Assembly: GCA_945871335.1 (NCBI GenBank)
Contig: CAMBWM010000019.1
Span: 1 to 16,769 of the forward strand
DNA from: Polaromonas sp. YR568
GTDB taxonomy: Bacteria; Pseudomonadota; Gammaproteobacteria; Burkholderiales; Burkholderiaceae
Direction of reading: 5' to 3'
Length of the DNA: 16,769 nt
Shown: piece by piece, positions 1-6,807 of the stretch
How positions within the stretch are numbered: the first letter of the stretch is position 1
Layout: each line of letters opens with the position of its first letter
Notes under the pieces: generated by a model
Database searches by the model: none
Seen by the model: the letters and a program-made list of their open reading frames with translations, nothing else
What the model was told of the DNA's origin: nothing
Made by a program: the position numbers and the translations under genes

Positions 1-384
1 CGCCTGCTGGAGATCGTTAGCCGCACGCAGGATGTGGCGGCGCTGCTCAACGGCTTGCCCAGCAGTTTCAGCACGCCCGAGCTGAACGTGGCTTGCGCCG
101 AAGGCGAACCACCGGTGCTGGTTGCTGCGCTGGTTGCGCAGGCCAGCGCCCGACCTGGCGGCGTGCCGCGCTTTGCGGCGCCGGCCAAGCTCTCCACGAT
201 CGACGGTCTGCGCGTGGACTGGCCCGATGGCTTTGGCCTGATCCGCAGCTCAAACACCACGCCGGTGCTGGTGCTGCGATTTGAGGGCACGACGCCGGCG
301 GCTTTGCAGCGCATTGAAAAAGACATGCTGGCGCTGTTGCACAGCGTCAAGCCTGATGCACACTTTGCCGCCGCTGCGCATTGA
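1..384 (+). CDS. Phosphomannomutase/phosphoglucomutase, C-terminal fragment (5' cut by window edge)
   Basis: This is the last 127 codons of an alpha-D-phosphohexomutase, a cytoplasmic enzyme interconverting mannose- or glucose-6-phosphate and the 1-phosphates that feed nucleotide-sugar synthesis. The frame is open from base 1. The stretch PSSFSTPELNVACAEGE is the end of domain 3 and the linker. GLRVDWPDGFGLIRSSNTTP followed by VLVLRFEG is the domain-4 phosphate-binding loop that recognises the sugar phosphate. Similar genes are called manB or algC; the fragment cannot tell which. It converges on the GT30 gene at 385-1653, and the two stop codons form one palindrome, TGATCA (382-387). In other Burkholderiales, from memory, such a mutase lies near waaA/waaC, which fits the LPS setting here. 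The catalytic serine and metal-binding loop lie outside the window. Confidence 0.93.
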   Translation, partial: RLLEIVSRTQDVAALLNGLPSSFSTPELNVACAEGEPPVLVAALVAQASARPGGVPRFAAPAKLSTIDGLRVDWPDGFGLIRSSNTTPVLVLRFEGTTPAALQRIEKDMLALLHSVKPDAHFAAAAH

Positions 385-1653
385 TCAGTTATTTCGGTCT
401 TGGGCCAAAGCCATCAGACTTTGCCATGGTTCAAAAGTCGATATCGGCCCAATGCTCACAGGTGCTGGTGCTGGCGCAAGAGTCCACATGCGTGAGACGG
501 ATTGCGCTAGGTCACTGACTTTTATGACCTCTTGACTCATACCTTGGGCGTCCAAGTCGTCGAAGCTTTCTGCAAAGTTCCTGACATGAGGGCCGTGCAA
601 AACCCTGCAGCCCAGCGCCAGAGCTTCGTGCGGATTGTGTCCACCCACTGCGACCCAGGAGCCCCCCAACATGGCTACAGGGGCCAACCGATACCATAAA
701 CCCATTTCGCCAATCGTGTCAGCGACGTACACAGCATCATTTAGGGCTGGCAATGTGCAAGATGCACTGCGCAAAGCGGTGCCACTGGGGCACAAAGCCT
801 GAATTTCAGTGCCGCGGGCAGGAGCGCGCGGTGCAATGATCAGCAAGGCATCCGGGTGTTGCTGGCGCAGCAAGGCGTGCACTTGCAAGGCCAATGCCTC
901 TTCACCTGAATGGCTGGATGCCAGCAGCCAGACAGGCCTTTCGTGTAGGCATTGTTCCCAGACACGCAGTTGATCGGGATTGCAGCCAAGAGGTGGTGAC
1001 ATCGTCTTGATAGTGCCGGTGATCAGCACCTTGTCGGGACTTGCCCCAAGCGCAATCAGTCCATCCCGAGTTTGCTGGTTTTGAGCCCATAGGATGCTGA
1101 AGCCGGGTAGCAGTGCTTGATAAATGAACCGGCCCCAGCGCCGTTTTGCCAATGCGGCTGCATCCAGTCTTGCATTGACCAGGGCATGTGCAATGCCGCG
1201 CTCGGCGGTGGCGTGGATCAAGGTGGGCCATAAATCCATCTCGCACCAGACCGCCAGTGCGGGCTGCCAGTGGTCCAAAAATCGCGCTACCGTAACCGGG
1301 GTGTCAACCGGGGCAAACTGGTGAATGCAGCGGGGCGGCATGCCGGTCTTGTGCAGAGCGTCACCCGAAGTGCGGGCTGTTGTAGTAATTAAGAAATGGG
1401 TCTGTGGCCATGACTTGCCCATTTGCGCAAACAGCCCTGCCAAAGCCATGGCTTCACCCACACCCACGGCGTGACCCCACACCAGCGGGCCTGGCGGTCT
1501 GGGGTCAGGTGTTGTGACCCATTTTTGAGCCAGACTGAGCGGGGTTTCCTTGCCGCTTTGCAGGCGCTTTTGCAGTGCCCAGCGCCACAGTGGCGTCATG
1601 GCCTGACTCAGCCACAAATAACATAAAAGAGCCCATGAACGAGAAGGCCTCAT
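385..1653 (-). CDS. GT30 Kdo-transferase family protein, paralogue A (WaaA/KdtA-like)
   Basis: A 422-residue GT-B glycosyltransferase of the family that moves Kdo from CMP-Kdo to lipid A at the inner membrane. A hydrophobic N-terminal anchor (about 6-27) precedes the acceptor domain. Family motifs seen are GVGE with the probable catalytic Glu67, CEMDLWP (137-143), NARLD (160-164), GTIK (213-216), SSHSGEE (246-252), DTIGEMG (312-318), GGHNPHEA (337-344) and GPHVRNF (354-360). The donor-side motifs stay close to canonical WaaA, so CMP-Kdo is a reasonable donor. The N-terminal part (GKETP, then a proline-rich stretch before LVWGHAVGVGE) reminds me of alphaproteobacterial rather than betaproteobacterial WaaA. 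I chose the ATG at 1653 because it gives an ATGA overlap with the upstream GT30 gene and has GAAGG seven bases before it; an ATG at 1671 in the same frame is possible. It is probably co-transcribed with the gene at 1650-3017. Confidence 0.85.
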   Translation of the reverse strand: MRPSRSWALLCYLWLSQAMTPLWRWALQKRLQSGKETPLSLAQKWVTTPDPRPPGPLVWGHAVGVGEAMALAGLFAQMGKSWPQTHFLITTTARTSGDALHKTGMPPRCIHQFAPVDTPVTVARFLDHWQPALAVWCEMDLWPTLIHATAERGIAHALVNARLDAAALAKRRWGRFIYQALLPGFSILWAQNQQTRDGLIALGASPDKVLITGTIKTMSPPLGCNPDQLRVWEQCLHERPVWLLASSHSGEEALALQVHALLRQQHPDALLIIAPRAPARGTEIQALCPSGTALRSASCTLPALNDAVYVADTIGEMGLWYRLAPVAMLGGSWVAVGGHNPHEALALGCRVLHGPHVRNFAESFDDLDAQGMSQEVIKVSDLAQSVSRMWTLAPAPAPVSIGPISTFEPWQSLMALAQDRNN

Positions 1654-3017
1654 GGCAGAGCCTTCAGCCATGGCACCAGCACTGCCATATGTTTGGCAGT
1701 GGATCCCCCGTGTTCGGCATGAAACTTTTCGGCTCCTGCCATGGCTAAGTCATAGGCTCCAGGCGCTGTTAATAAATGCACCATGCCTTGGGCCAGAGAT
1801 GGGATGTCCATGTGCTGCTTCAGCACACCCGCAACCAAGGCTTCCACACCGGGGTATTCGATACCCCAAATGCTGTGGCCCACCATCACGGGTTTTTTAA
1901 GAGCCAATGGCTCAATCACATTGTGAGCGCCCATCGGGACAAAAGACGCGCCAACCACCACGGCTTGGGACAGCGCCAGGTAAAAGTACATTTCGCCCAA
2001 AGAATCGCCAAGCAGAACATCCTCACCACTCAAATCGATGTCTTCATTGTGTAAATGAAGATCTGCATCAAAAATCTGACTGCGGCGCAGAGTCTGTAAG
2101 CCAGCTGATTGCAACAGGGCGTGGACGGTATCGAATCTTTGCGGACTTCGTGGCACATACACAAACAGGGGCTTAGGCCGTCCAGCAGCCGCCAAGCCTT
2201 GTTGGATCAACTGCATGGCGTGAATGAATTGTTCATCTTCACCCACGATGGCACTGGCAAAGGCAATCACCGGACGATGCGCCAGGCCCAGATGCCAGCG
2301 ATGTACACTTTGCGCTGCAGCATCAATCTGAGATGCCGATACGGGCAGGTCAAATCGGGTTTCTCCCGCCACCTCGACGCGGTTGCAACCCACCTGTCGA
2401 AAGCGCCGTGCATGGGTTTCAGATTTGCACATCACCAATTGGTAAGCGGGAAACAACTTGGCGCGAAAGCCCCACAAGCGCTTCAAATCGCGCGCAATGC
2501 TTTTTTGGGGGTACTGGGCGTTGGCCATGCACAGCGCAAGACCTTCACGCCGGATGGTTGTCAAAAGCACTGGCCAAGTGTCAATTTCGGTCATCATGGC
2601 GCACATGGGGTGCACATGGTGAATGAATCTTTTGACCGACCCACTCAGCTCGAAGGGCAAATAGGCTATTTGAGCTCGCCCCTGGGCAATGTCTGTTGCC
2701 AGCAATTTTTGGGCTTCAGTGCGGCCTGCTGGGGTTAAGGTGGTGACCAGCACCGGGTACCCGGCGGCCAAAAGCTCACGCACCAGGGGGGCGGCACCCC
2801 TGATTTCTCCCATCGAAGCAGAATGGACCCAAACAGGGTTTTTAAGCCGGGTGTGCACAATTCCCCAGCGCTCAGCCCAAAACTGCCTGTAGAGCGGCTC
2901 GCGCCGGCCTCTGCGCCAGAGAAAGGCCAAGAAAACGGGCAGCAGAATCACCCAGAGTACTTGGTAAACGGCAATGGCCAGGCGCATGCCCCAAGTGTTC
3001 GGAAAGCGGGAGTTCAT
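1650..3017 (-). CDS. Divergent GT30 family glycosyltransferase, paralogue B (Kdo or nonulosonate transferase)
   Basis: A 455-residue GT-B protein of the WaaA family with an N-terminal membrane anchor (about 14-34) followed by basic RRGRR. It keeps the probable catalytic Glu71 in SASMGE, TEIDTWP (143-149), VPRSPQRF (288-295, canonical VPRHPERF) and GDSLGEM (337-343). Conserved sites elsewhere differ from textbook WaaA: GETRFD replaces GSLKFD, ASAIVGEDE replaces STHEGEE, GAHNVIEP (363-370) replaces GGHNPLEA, and HSIWGIEYP (381-389) replaces GPHTFNF. It is much unlike paralogue A, so this is not a recent tandem copy. It is first in a two-gene leftward operon and diverges from neuA across 115 bp. 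That setting, with a CMP-sugar pathway next door and no known sialyltransferase, makes a CMP-sialate transferase a possible role; second-Kdo transfer is the conservative alternative. No clear Shine-Dalgarno precedes the ATG at 3017; the ATG at 2987 is an alternative start. Confidence 0.85.
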   Translation of the reverse strand: MNSRFPNTWGMRLAIAVYQVLWVILLPVFLAFLWRRGRREPLYRQFWAERWGIVHTRLKNPVWVHSASMGEIRGAAPLVRELLAAGYPVLVTTLTPAGRTEAQKLLATDIAQGRAQIAYLPFELSGSVKRFIHHVHPMCAMMTEIDTWPVLLTTIRREGLALCMANAQYPQKSIARDLKRLWGFRAKLFPAYQLVMCKSETHARRFRQVGCNRVEVAGETRFDLPVSASQIDAAAQSVHRWHLGLAHRPVIAFASAIVGEDEQFIHAMQLIQQGLAAAGRPKPLFVYVPRSPQRFDTVHALLQSAGLQTLRRSQIFDADLHLHNEDIDLSGEDVLLGDSLGEMYFYLALSQAVVVGASFVPMGAHNVIEPLALKKPVMVGHSIWGIEYPGVEALVAGVLKQHMDIPSLAQGMVHLLTAPGAYDLAMAGAEKFHAEHGGSTAKHMAVLVPWLKALP

Positions 3018-3086
3018 GTCGGCGGCATTGATCTGGCAGATGAGCTTGAGTTCTCAGGTAGAGAGGCTTTGAGGTCGGCGTGCGTC

Positions 3087-3094
3087 AGTATACT
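3087..3094. promoter_or_regulatory. Candidate divergent promoter core with a palindromic -10 (AGTATACT)
   Basis: The 115 bp between paralogue B (-) and neuA (+) contain AGTATACT, a perfect 8-base palindrome giving the -10-like hexamer TATACT on both strands (3089-3094 on +, 3092-3087 on -). A -35-like TTGTTA lies on the minus strand at 3113-3108 with a 15-base spacer. On the plus strand only a weak TTGAGG (3069-3074, 14-base spacer) is visible. Initiation on + would leave a leader of roughly 30 bases before neuA. The hexamer match is seen; promoter function is inferred. Confidence 0.35.
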
Positions 3095-3132
3095 TAGCGC
3101 GTATTGATAACAACCCATCCAACTGCCGCCTC

Positions 3133-3810
3133 ATGACCTCATTGCGTTCGCCCTGGACTGCGGTCATTCCTTTGCGGCGCGGCTCGAAAGGTTTGCCCGG
3201 CAAAAACATCCGTCTGTTGGCTGACAAGCCACTGTACATGCATTCGGTGGATGTGGCGCTTGAAGCCGGTGCACAACGAATCATCATCTCCACAGACATC
3301 TCTGACGTGCTTTCATCGGCATTGCCGCCTCGCGTGCAGGTCATAGAGCGCCCATCAGATTTGTGTGGCGAAGAAGTGCCCATGGCACCTGTGCTGTTGC
3401 ACGCCTTGCAGGTTGCGGCCTGCGAGGGCGCGGTGGTGTTATTGCAAGCGACTTCGCCCCTGCGCAAAGTAGCTGATGTTCTGTCTGCACTCGATGTGTT
3501 TGCCAAGGGTAGATTTGATTTGGTGATGTCTGTCACCGAGGCAGATCGCAGCGTCCTGAAATGGGGCCGTGTTGAGGGCGACCGTTTTGTGCCGCTGAGT
3601 GATCCTGCGCATTGCTTTTCCAACCGTCAAAGTCTGCCACCGGTCGTCAGGCCCAACGGCGCCGTGTATGTCATGCAAGCACAGTGGTTCATAGCAAGAC
3701 GCAGTTTCGTGAGTGAACGTATTGGGCTGGTGCACATGAGTCCTGAACGTAGTCAAGACATAGACACATTAGCCGACTTTGAGCGCTGTGAAGCTGCGCT
3801 GGCCGCATAA
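3133..3810 (+). CDS. neuA: CMP-N-acetylneuraminate (acylneuraminate) cytidylyltransferase
   Basis: A 225-residue single-domain cytoplasmic enzyme that joins CTP and sialic acid to give CMP-sialate, the donor for sialylation. Signature elements appear in order: the CTP-binding loop RGSKGLPGKN (16-25), LLQATSPLR (103-111), the sugar-binding stretch RQSLPPVVRPNGAVYV (165-180) and SQDIDTLADF (207-216). Length and motif order match the single-domain meningococcal enzyme rather than E. coli NeuA, which has an extra acetylhydrolase domain. CMP-legionaminate and CMP-pseudaminate synthetases share these motifs, so the substrate is set mainly by neuB and neuC next door; no pse or leg genes accompany it. 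It is first in a rightward operon, 17 bases before the neuB ATG. No convincing Shine-Dalgarno lies before its ATG. The second residue of the usual IPARGGSKG loop region is altered (IPLRRGSKG), which deserves an activity check. Confidence 0.92.
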   Translation: MTSLRSPWTAVIPLRRGSKGLPGKNIRLLADKPLYMHSVDVALEAGAQRIIISTDISDVLSSALPPRVQVIERPSDLCGEEVPMAPVLLHALQVAACEGAVVLLQATSPLRKVADVLSALDVFAKGRFDLVMSVTEADRSVLKWGRVEGDRFVPLSDPAHCFSNRQSLPPVVRPNGAVYVMQAQWFIARRSFVSERIGLVHMSPERSQDIDTLADFERCEAALAA

Positions 3811-3827
3811 ACAAAAGGTAAGAAGTG

Positions 3828-4871
3828 ATGAAGATTGCAAACCGCGATATTTCCCTGCGCCATGCCCCCCTGGTGATTGCTGAGATTGGCATCAACCACG
3901 GGGGAAGTTTAGAGGTGGCCAAGTCCATGGTCACAGCTGCTCGCCTGGCCGGTTGTGAAATGGTCAAACATCAAACACACTTTGTGGACGATGAAATGAC
4001 GGAGGAAGCCAAGTCGATTTTTCCGCCCAATGCGGATATTTCGATCTGGCATGTCATGGAACAGTGTGCTTTGAGCAAAGACGACGAGATCGCCTTGAAA
4101 AAGCATGCCGAATCTTTGGGCTTGATTTACATCTCAACGCCATTTTCTAGGGCGGCGGCTGATTTTCTCAATGAGATCGGTGTGTCGGCGTTCAAAATCG
4201 GTTCGGGTGAATGCAACCATTTGCCCCTCATCCGGCACATCGCCCGCATGGGTAAGCCCATCATCATGAGCACAGGCATGCAGACCATTGAGAGCATGAG
4301 GCCCTCGGTGCAAATTCTTGAAGATGCCGGCATTGAATACGCCTTGCTTGAATGCACCAACCTTTACCCTTCGCCCCCTGAAATCGTCAGCTTGCAAGGC
4401 ATCACTGATTTGCGCCAGGCATTTCCGAACGCGGTAGTTGGCTTTTCTGACCACAGCATTGGCCCCGAGATGGCCTTGTCTGCGGTGGCTCTGGGGGCCA
4501 GCATTTTGGAGCGCCACTTTACTGACACCCGTTACCGCAAAGGGCCCGATATTTCGTGTTCCATGGATCCGGCAGAGCTGCGTTTCTTGATTGATCGCTC
4601 CAAAGAAATCCACACCGCGCTTAATAACCCCAAGGTACGCACCGCACCCGAGGAAGACGTCTATCGCTTTGCGCGCGGCTCTGTGGTGGCCGACCAGGAC
4701 TTGCCTGCAGGCCACGTGGTGACAGAGGCCGATATCTGGGCGCGCCGCCCTGGCTCTGGTGAGATTTCGGTACAGCACTTTGACCGCTTGATCGGCGCGC
4801 GGTTAACCCAAGCTGTCAAACGCAATCAGCAATTGCGCTGGTCTGATTTGGCTGGTGTGGAGAATGCCTAA
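3828..4871 (+). CDS. neuB: N-acetylneuraminate synthase
   Basis: A 347-residue cytoplasmic enzyme condensing ManNAc with phosphoenolpyruvate to N-acetylneuraminate. A TIM barrel (about 1-265) is followed by a C-terminal SAF (antifreeze-like) domain (about 284-345) with the substrate-contacting RRPGSGE (306-312). Glu19 (AEIGINHGG), His209 (GFSDHS) and His230 (LERHFT) each sit exactly six positions before Glu25, His215 and His236 of the Neisseria meningitidis enzyme as I recall it, the latter two being metal ligands. GPDISCSMDP also follows the meningococcal pattern GPDIVCSMNP rather than the GPDH pattern of many legionaminate synthases, which supports NeuNAc as product. I prefer the ATG at 3828, with AAAGG about nine bases upstream; a GTG at 3825 lies directly before it. 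The stop overlaps the neuC start by one base (TAATG), indicating coupled translation. Confidence 0.95.
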   Translation: MKIANRDISLRHAPLVIAEIGINHGGSLEVAKSMVTAARLAGCEMVKHQTHFVDDEMTEEAKSIFPPNADISIWHVMEQCALSKDDEIALKKHAESLGLIYISTPFSRAAADFLNEIGVSAFKIGSGECNHLPLIRHIARMGKPIIMSTGMQTIESMRPSVQILEDAGIEYALLECTNLYPSPPEIVSLQGITDLRQAFPNAVVGFSDHSIGPEMALSAVALGASILERHFTDTRYRKGPDISCSMDPAELRFLIDRSKEIHTALNNPKVRTAPEEDVYRFARGSVVADQDLPAGHVVTEADIWARRPGSGEISVQHFDRLIGARLTQAVKRNQQLRWSDLAGVENA

Positions 4872-6010
4872 TGACATTGGAGCAGGTGCCGGTCACGGGC
4901 AAGAAACTTCTGTTTGTTACCGGTACCAGGGCAGACTTTGGCAAACTTGAGCCACTGGCACAGGCTGCGCTTCAGGCAGGTTTTGAGATCAGCTTCTTCA
5001 TCACCGGCATGCACATGATGAGTCGATACGGCGAAACCCGGCTTGAAGTCAAACGCTTTGTCGGTGCCGAATTTTTTGAATTCGTCAACCAGCGTGAAGG
5101 TGATGCGCTCGACTTTATTTTGTCTAAAACTATTCTGGGTTTTTCAGATTTTGTGCACGAACACCGTCCTGACCTGGTCATCATTCATGGCGATCGCGTC
5201 GAGGCCCTGGCTGCATCAATTGTTTGTGCCATGCGTTACATCCCGTCGGCGCACATCGAAGGGGGCGAGGTCTCGGGCACCATTGACGAAAGCATTCGCC
5301 ACTGCAACACCAAGCTCTGCGCCACGCATTTTGTGAGTTCTGAGGCAGCACGCCAGCGCGTGCTGGCTCTAGGTGAAGCGCCTGAACGCGTTTTCAACAT
5401 TGGCTCGCCGGAACTCGACACGCATGCCCGGCCATCGGGTGTGTCGTTGGGTGAAGTCAAAGTCCGCTACGCCATTCCATTCGATGACTTTGGCATCGCT
5501 GTGTTCCACCCTGTGACTTCCGAACAAGACAACATGGGTGCTCAAGCGCAGTCCTTGTTTGGTGCCCTGCAGGCCAGTGGCAAGTGCTTTGTTGTGATTG
5601 CCCCTAACAACGACCCCGGCACTGAAGACATCTTTGCCGTGTTGGACGCTCTTCCCCGGGAGCGCTTTCGAATCATCCCTTCCATGCGCTTTAACTACTT
5701 CAGTGAACTGATGAAAAATGCAGCTGTGATGGTGGGAAATAGCAGCGCAGGCGTGCGTGAAGCGCCATTTTTGGGTTTGCCCAGCTTGGATGTCGGAACT
5801 CGCCAAACAGACCGATCGCAAGCCCCTTCGATCACCGCCTGCTCGGCCTTTCAAACTGAGGTCATTACCAGCTTTCTAGAGCACCATTGGGCCCGGCGCC
5901 AGCCCATGGACCGAGCGTTTGGATCGGGTCAAGCAGCTGCGGGTTTTGTAGCGCATTTGCAAAATCCACATTTCTGGAACATCTCCGCACAAAAGGTGTT
6001 TGTTTCATGA
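4871..6010 (+). CDS. neuC: UDP-N-acetylglucosamine 2-epimerase (hydrolysing)
   Basis: A 379-residue GT-B-fold cytoplasmic enzyme that opens the sialic-acid pathway by converting UDP-GlcNAc to ManNAc and UDP. Motifs seen are GTRADFGKLEPL (18-29), ITGMHMM (44-50), IIHGDRVEAL (104-113), IEGGEVSGTIDESIRH (129-144), FHPVTSE, PNNDPGTE and MVGNSSAGVREAP, then the ending NPHFWNISAQK, which strongly recalls the meningococcal SiaA ending. Length is normal for the family. The IEGGEVSGT segment fits the hydrolysing (NeuC/SiaA) branch rather than the non-hydrolysing WecB branch. It starts one base inside the neuB stop and ends in an ATGA overlap with the GT25 gene, so sialate synthesis and glycan assembly are physically coupled. 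The related LegG enzymes use UDP-diNAc-bacillosamine, but the genes needed to make that sugar are not in the window. Confidence 0.95.
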   Translation: MTLEQVPVTGKKLLFVTGTRADFGKLEPLAQAALQAGFEISFFITGMHMMSRYGETRLEVKRFVGAEFFEFVNQREGDALDFILSKTILGFSDFVHEHRPDLVIIHGDRVEALAASIVCAMRYIPSAHIEGGEVSGTIDESIRHCNTKLCATHFVSSEAARQRVLALGEAPERVFNIGSPELDTHARPSGVSLGEVKVRYAIPFDDFGIAVFHPVTSEQDNMGAQAQSLFGALQASGKCFVVIAPNNDPGTEDIFAVLDALPRERFRIIPSMRFNYFSELMKNAAVMVGNSSAGVREAPFLGLPSLDVGTRQTDRSQAPSITACSAFQTEVITSFLEHHWARRQPMDRAFGSGQAAAGFVAHLQNPHFWNISAQKVFVS

Positions 6011-6807
6011 GCGCGTCATTGCAGTTCCCGGGCCTGATGGTCTTGTTGATTAACTTGGACAGGTCAACTCACCGACGGGCACACATGGCGCAGCGTCTGA
6101 AAGAAGTAGGCTTGGACTACCAAGTGCTTTCAGCAGTTGACGGTTTAGCGCAATGTGAGCAGTTAATGCCGACTGTGGACGCTGCCGCTTTTCGCTTTCA
6201 CGCCGGCCGAGACATATTGCCCGGGGAAATCGGCTGTTACCACTCACACCTCCAAGCATGGCAAAAGTTTTTAGACTCGTCCGAGCAAGTTGTGCTCGTG
6301 CTAGAAGACGACATGGTTTTCAACGCCGGCTTTGCACAAGCCTTAGCCATCGCGCTGCGCGGGGGTGAGCATTGGGACATGCTCAAACTGGCAAAAATCA
6401 GAGCCAAACAGCCCGTTCGCCAAGGTTTTTTAGGCAACTATCAACTCAACGCCTACATTGGTCCTGCAACGGGGGCAGGTGCGTACTTGATCCATCGCGC
6501 CACTGCGCAGCACTTGCTCAAACGGATGTTACCTATCCGAGCGCCTATTGACCGCGAGTTGGAACTGGTTCACCGTCATGACTATCGGTACTTCGGTCTG
6601 GAGCCCTTCCCGTGTCAACCACGCGATGAAGGTGTCAGTACCATCACTGGCGAGAATTTCAACCAAATCACCCGACCCCCTTTGTCTAAGCGCTGGACCA
6701 AGTACGCTGAGCAAACACGCAACCTTTTTGCCAGGATTTTTTATCTCGCCAAGCACGGGCGTTTGTTCGCTTCAAGAACTCAATTGCAATTGAAAGAAAA
6801 TTTATGA
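6007..6807 (+). CDS. Glycosyltransferase family 25 (LOS/LPS galactosyltransferase-like)
   Basis: A 266-residue GT25 protein, the family of LgtB/LgtE/LpsA beta-galactosyl- or glucosyltransferases that extend lipooligosaccharide at the cytoplasmic face of the inner membrane. Family marks are LINLDRSTHRR (14-24), LSAVDG (41-46), GEIGCYHSH (73-81) and the metal-binding LEDDM (99-103), then GAYLIHRATAQHLL further on. The ATG at 6007 is chosen because it overlaps the neuC stop as ATGA; the frame is open further upstream inside neuC, but that part has no family similarity. In Neisseria and Haemophilus a GT25 galactosyltransferase makes the terminal galactose that sialic acid is added to, so coupling to neuABC suggests a similar acceptor here. 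The sugar transferred and linkage cannot be read from sequence. The gene overlaps the next glycosyltransferase by four bases. Confidence 0.88.
   Translation: MSASLQFPGLMVLLINLDRSTHRRAHMAQRLKEVGLDYQVLSAVDGLAQCEQLMPTVDAAAFRFHAGRDILPGEIGCYHSHLQAWQKFLDSSEQVVLVLEDDMVFNAGFAQALAIALRGGEHWDMLKLAKIRAKQPVRQGFLGNYQLNAYIGPATGAGAYLIHRATAQHLLKRMLPIRAPIDRELELVHRHDYRYFGLEPFPCQPRDEGVSTITGENFNQITRPPLSKRWTKYAEQTRNLFARIFYLAKHGRLFASRTQLQLKENL

Noticed and set aside
2109..2738. A 209-codon open frame on the plus strand inside the GT30 paralogue B region
   Set aside because: Antisense to a gene with clear GT30 motifs; no domain or start signal recognised.
4134..4778. A 214-codon open frame on the minus strand inside neuB
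   Set aside because: NeuB motifs are unbroken across this span on the other strand; the antisense product shows no known fold.
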